A stretch of DNA of 64,000 bases from Tridacna crocea (Eukaryota; Mollusca; Bivalvia; Cardiida; Cardiidae). The DNA lies in assembly GCA_943736015.1 (NCBI GenBank), contig OX031065.1:14909427-14973426 (forward strand). The letters run 5' to 3'. The notes beneath the pieces are model-generated. The model was not told the origin of the DNA. It made no database searches and saw only the letters and a program-made list of their open reading frames with translations. The translations under genes and the position numbers were made by a program. Of the stretch, positions 56,601-59,600 are shown one piece after another. How positions within the stretch are numbered: the first letter of the stretch is position 1; every line of letters begins with the position of its first letter.

Positions 56601-59600
56601 GTAGGAAAGGAGAAAATGCTGGGTACCAGCATTTTCTCCTTTTCCCACTTTTTTTTAAAAAGGCTTCTATCTTAGGGTCGTAAAACCCAGGGATTGTTTG
56701 GTAAAGAAGTCATTCATATGTGTCCTAGTTTTCATCGGTGCTAGGCTAGGACTCTGTTGTGCCTTGCCAAAGGACCTTCCAAAGAAAAGCCCAGCAACTT
56801 AACTCTTTACAAAACAACAAAATTTTAGACTTGTCCAAATTGAAAGCATTTGCAGATGACTAAATAAGTATGACTCATAAATTGAAACTTGACTTTAGAA
56901 GAGTAGAAAATATTGCAGGAAATGGATGGACAAAATGCTGGTTACCAGCGTTTTCTCCTTTTCCCACAATGTTTTCAGAAGGCTTCTTCCTTTGGTGTCG
57001 TAAAAAAACAGAGATTGTTTGGTAAAGGGTTAAGAGACAATCAAACCAAGGACGTTTAGTTTGTTGATTGCATACATCTTCATCTCTGGTCCACATGTGG
57101 ACCCAAAACAAAGTAAGGATACAGACTAGACTCGTGGTGGTAATGGCTGACAAAGTTCCGATAGGAATGGATTTCTGCGCATCTTCAAGGTCACCTGATC
57201 TGTTGGAGCCCGCCATTATACCTGTAAAAACTAGAGCTATCATTAAACATGATTATACCCCCCACCAGCTCCTTGTCACAAAAACAGGTCTTTGTCACAG
57301 AATGCAGAATGGTTTAGTACAAAAGCAAGAGTTGAAAAAGTTCAAGGGGAGATAAATCCTTGACATAGTAATGAAACTTGCACATGCACAACTTCATTAT
57401 AGGAACCCTGTGTGTAAGTTCGAGTTAAGAACGTGAAAAACTGTAGGAGTATTACTCAGTACAAATTTGTGTTAACGGATAGACAGGCTGATGGACAGAC
57501 AGCCATGGCAATTCCATTATACCCCTCTCCACTATTTCGTGGGGGGTATGATAAATATTTTCCATCTATACAAACACATAAATCTTATATTTTGAGCATC
57601 ATTTGCATAGCATTTTTCGTGGTTAAAATATGAGTTTTTTTAATTAGCTTAAAAAGAAATAGGCCCTGCTGGTTGCATGCCAAAAAATGCCATCTGCCAC
57701 AGTAAAATTTACATAAACATCTTTATTTAGTACAAAGTATTTTCAGTATCCTGTTAATGATGAACAAGCTCATAAAAATCTTTTTACTGGCTCCAACTGG
57801 CCTATCATTAACCCTTCACCACACAAAAACAAACTTTTAACAACCCTGAAGGCTTTTGTAAACATTGTGTTAAAAGGAGAAAATCCTAGTAACCAGCATT
57901 TTCTCCCTTTCCTACAATATTTTACACTCTCTCAAAGACAAAGTTCATCTTTCAATCCACGTTTCTTTTGTTGTCTGCAAAGCTTCCAATTTTGAGCTCT
58001 CAAACACTTTGTCATTTAGTAAAGGGTTCAAAATGGCTGACTTAGACTGAAAGAATCTTTTCTAATAATAATTGTATCCCTGCTTGTTTGGAAGATTTTT
58101 TTACTCTTTACCCAAACATCAAAATTCTAGACTTGTCCAAACTAAAAGCTTTTGCAGATGACATATCAAATGTGACTCAAATGATGAAATTTGTCTGTGA
58201 CAGGGTAGAAAACATTGTGGGAAAAGTAGAAAATGCTGGTAACCAGCATTTTCTCCTTTTCCCACAATGCTTTCAAATGTTTTCTGCTTCAATGTCATTA
58301 AAAGTTGGGAGTGTGTGGTAAAGAATTGACAAGAACTTTGCAAAGTGGCACATAATATGCCCAAAGGGGCTTGTCAGGAAAATGGCTCACAATCTAGAAT
58401 GCCTGCAGATATCCAAATCTTACAAGTCACATGCACACTTACAACTCATAAAGATTTATTTTGGTAAGTTTGAACTTATTCCAATGAAAACTGTTGGAGG
58501 AGTTACACACACAAGAAACTGCTAATGAATGGATGGACAAATGACAGGAGCCATAACATTATAGGACCCTTCAGGTGTATATAAAGAAAAAGTCTAAAAA
58601 TTTTTATCCTCTATGCAAATATCTGAATGCCCCTTTTAGCATGTTACAAGCCATATGATCTAAATGGTGAAATTTGCTTTGAAAGGGTACAAAACTTTGT
58701 AGAGACAAGTAGAAAGTGCTGGTTATCAGCATTTTCTCCTTTACCCCCACAATGTTTCAGAGGCCTTGTACATGAGGGCTGTTAACTGTCAGCATTTTAT
58801 GATAAAAGGTTAAATTCAAAGTCAACATTACCTGTGACAGAAGGAAAATAAATAGCCAGTAACACTACAAAGGAAGACGTGATGTCAGCCACTATCTCTC
58901 CATGCTTTCTGTTTCCCTCTGTTTTTGTACCAATGATGTCCCCTGTCATGGTATACTGATTTGCAATATTTTCTGTAGGAGAAAATTAAAAACTTGGATA
59001 GTTCTTCAGTTGAGCATCAAATTTTTAGGTAAAATTAACATGATATAAAGCACTATGAAGAAAAATTATTATCTCTTTGATGAACATCAAAATTTTAGAA
59101 TTGTCCTTTTGCAGATAGCAATTCAGATGTAGTTATCCCATTACCACACAATCCCTACTTTTGATGACCCTGAGAAAGAAGCCTTGAGAAAACATTGTGG
59201 TAAAAGGAGAAAATGCTGGTAACCAGCATTTTCTCCTTTTACCACAATGTTTTCTACCCTACCTAAAACAAATTTTAATTTTTGAGTCATGTTTCATTTG
59301 TTGGCTGCAAATGCTTTCAATTTGGACAAGTCTAAAATTTGTCATTTAATGTGACTCATTTTTGACATTGTCTGGGATATCCTCAAGACATACCTTTTTA
59401 CCATCTATCGTGTATTGGATTGGAAATGTTTTCTCTGGTCCTAATGGCCTACTTTTTAAACTGAACATGATCCAAGTTTCAAGTTTATCCCAGATACTAT
59501 CAAGACAAACATTGTGGTCAACTTTCATGGGTGTTGAACAGAAATTCTAGCCTCTTAGTACATATGATTTTTCTCAAAATGTCCTTGTGAGATACATTTT

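Noticed and set aside
57068-57355. Plus-strand open frame near 57068
   Set aside because: Antisense of KCC exon c plus a pearl-related repeat.
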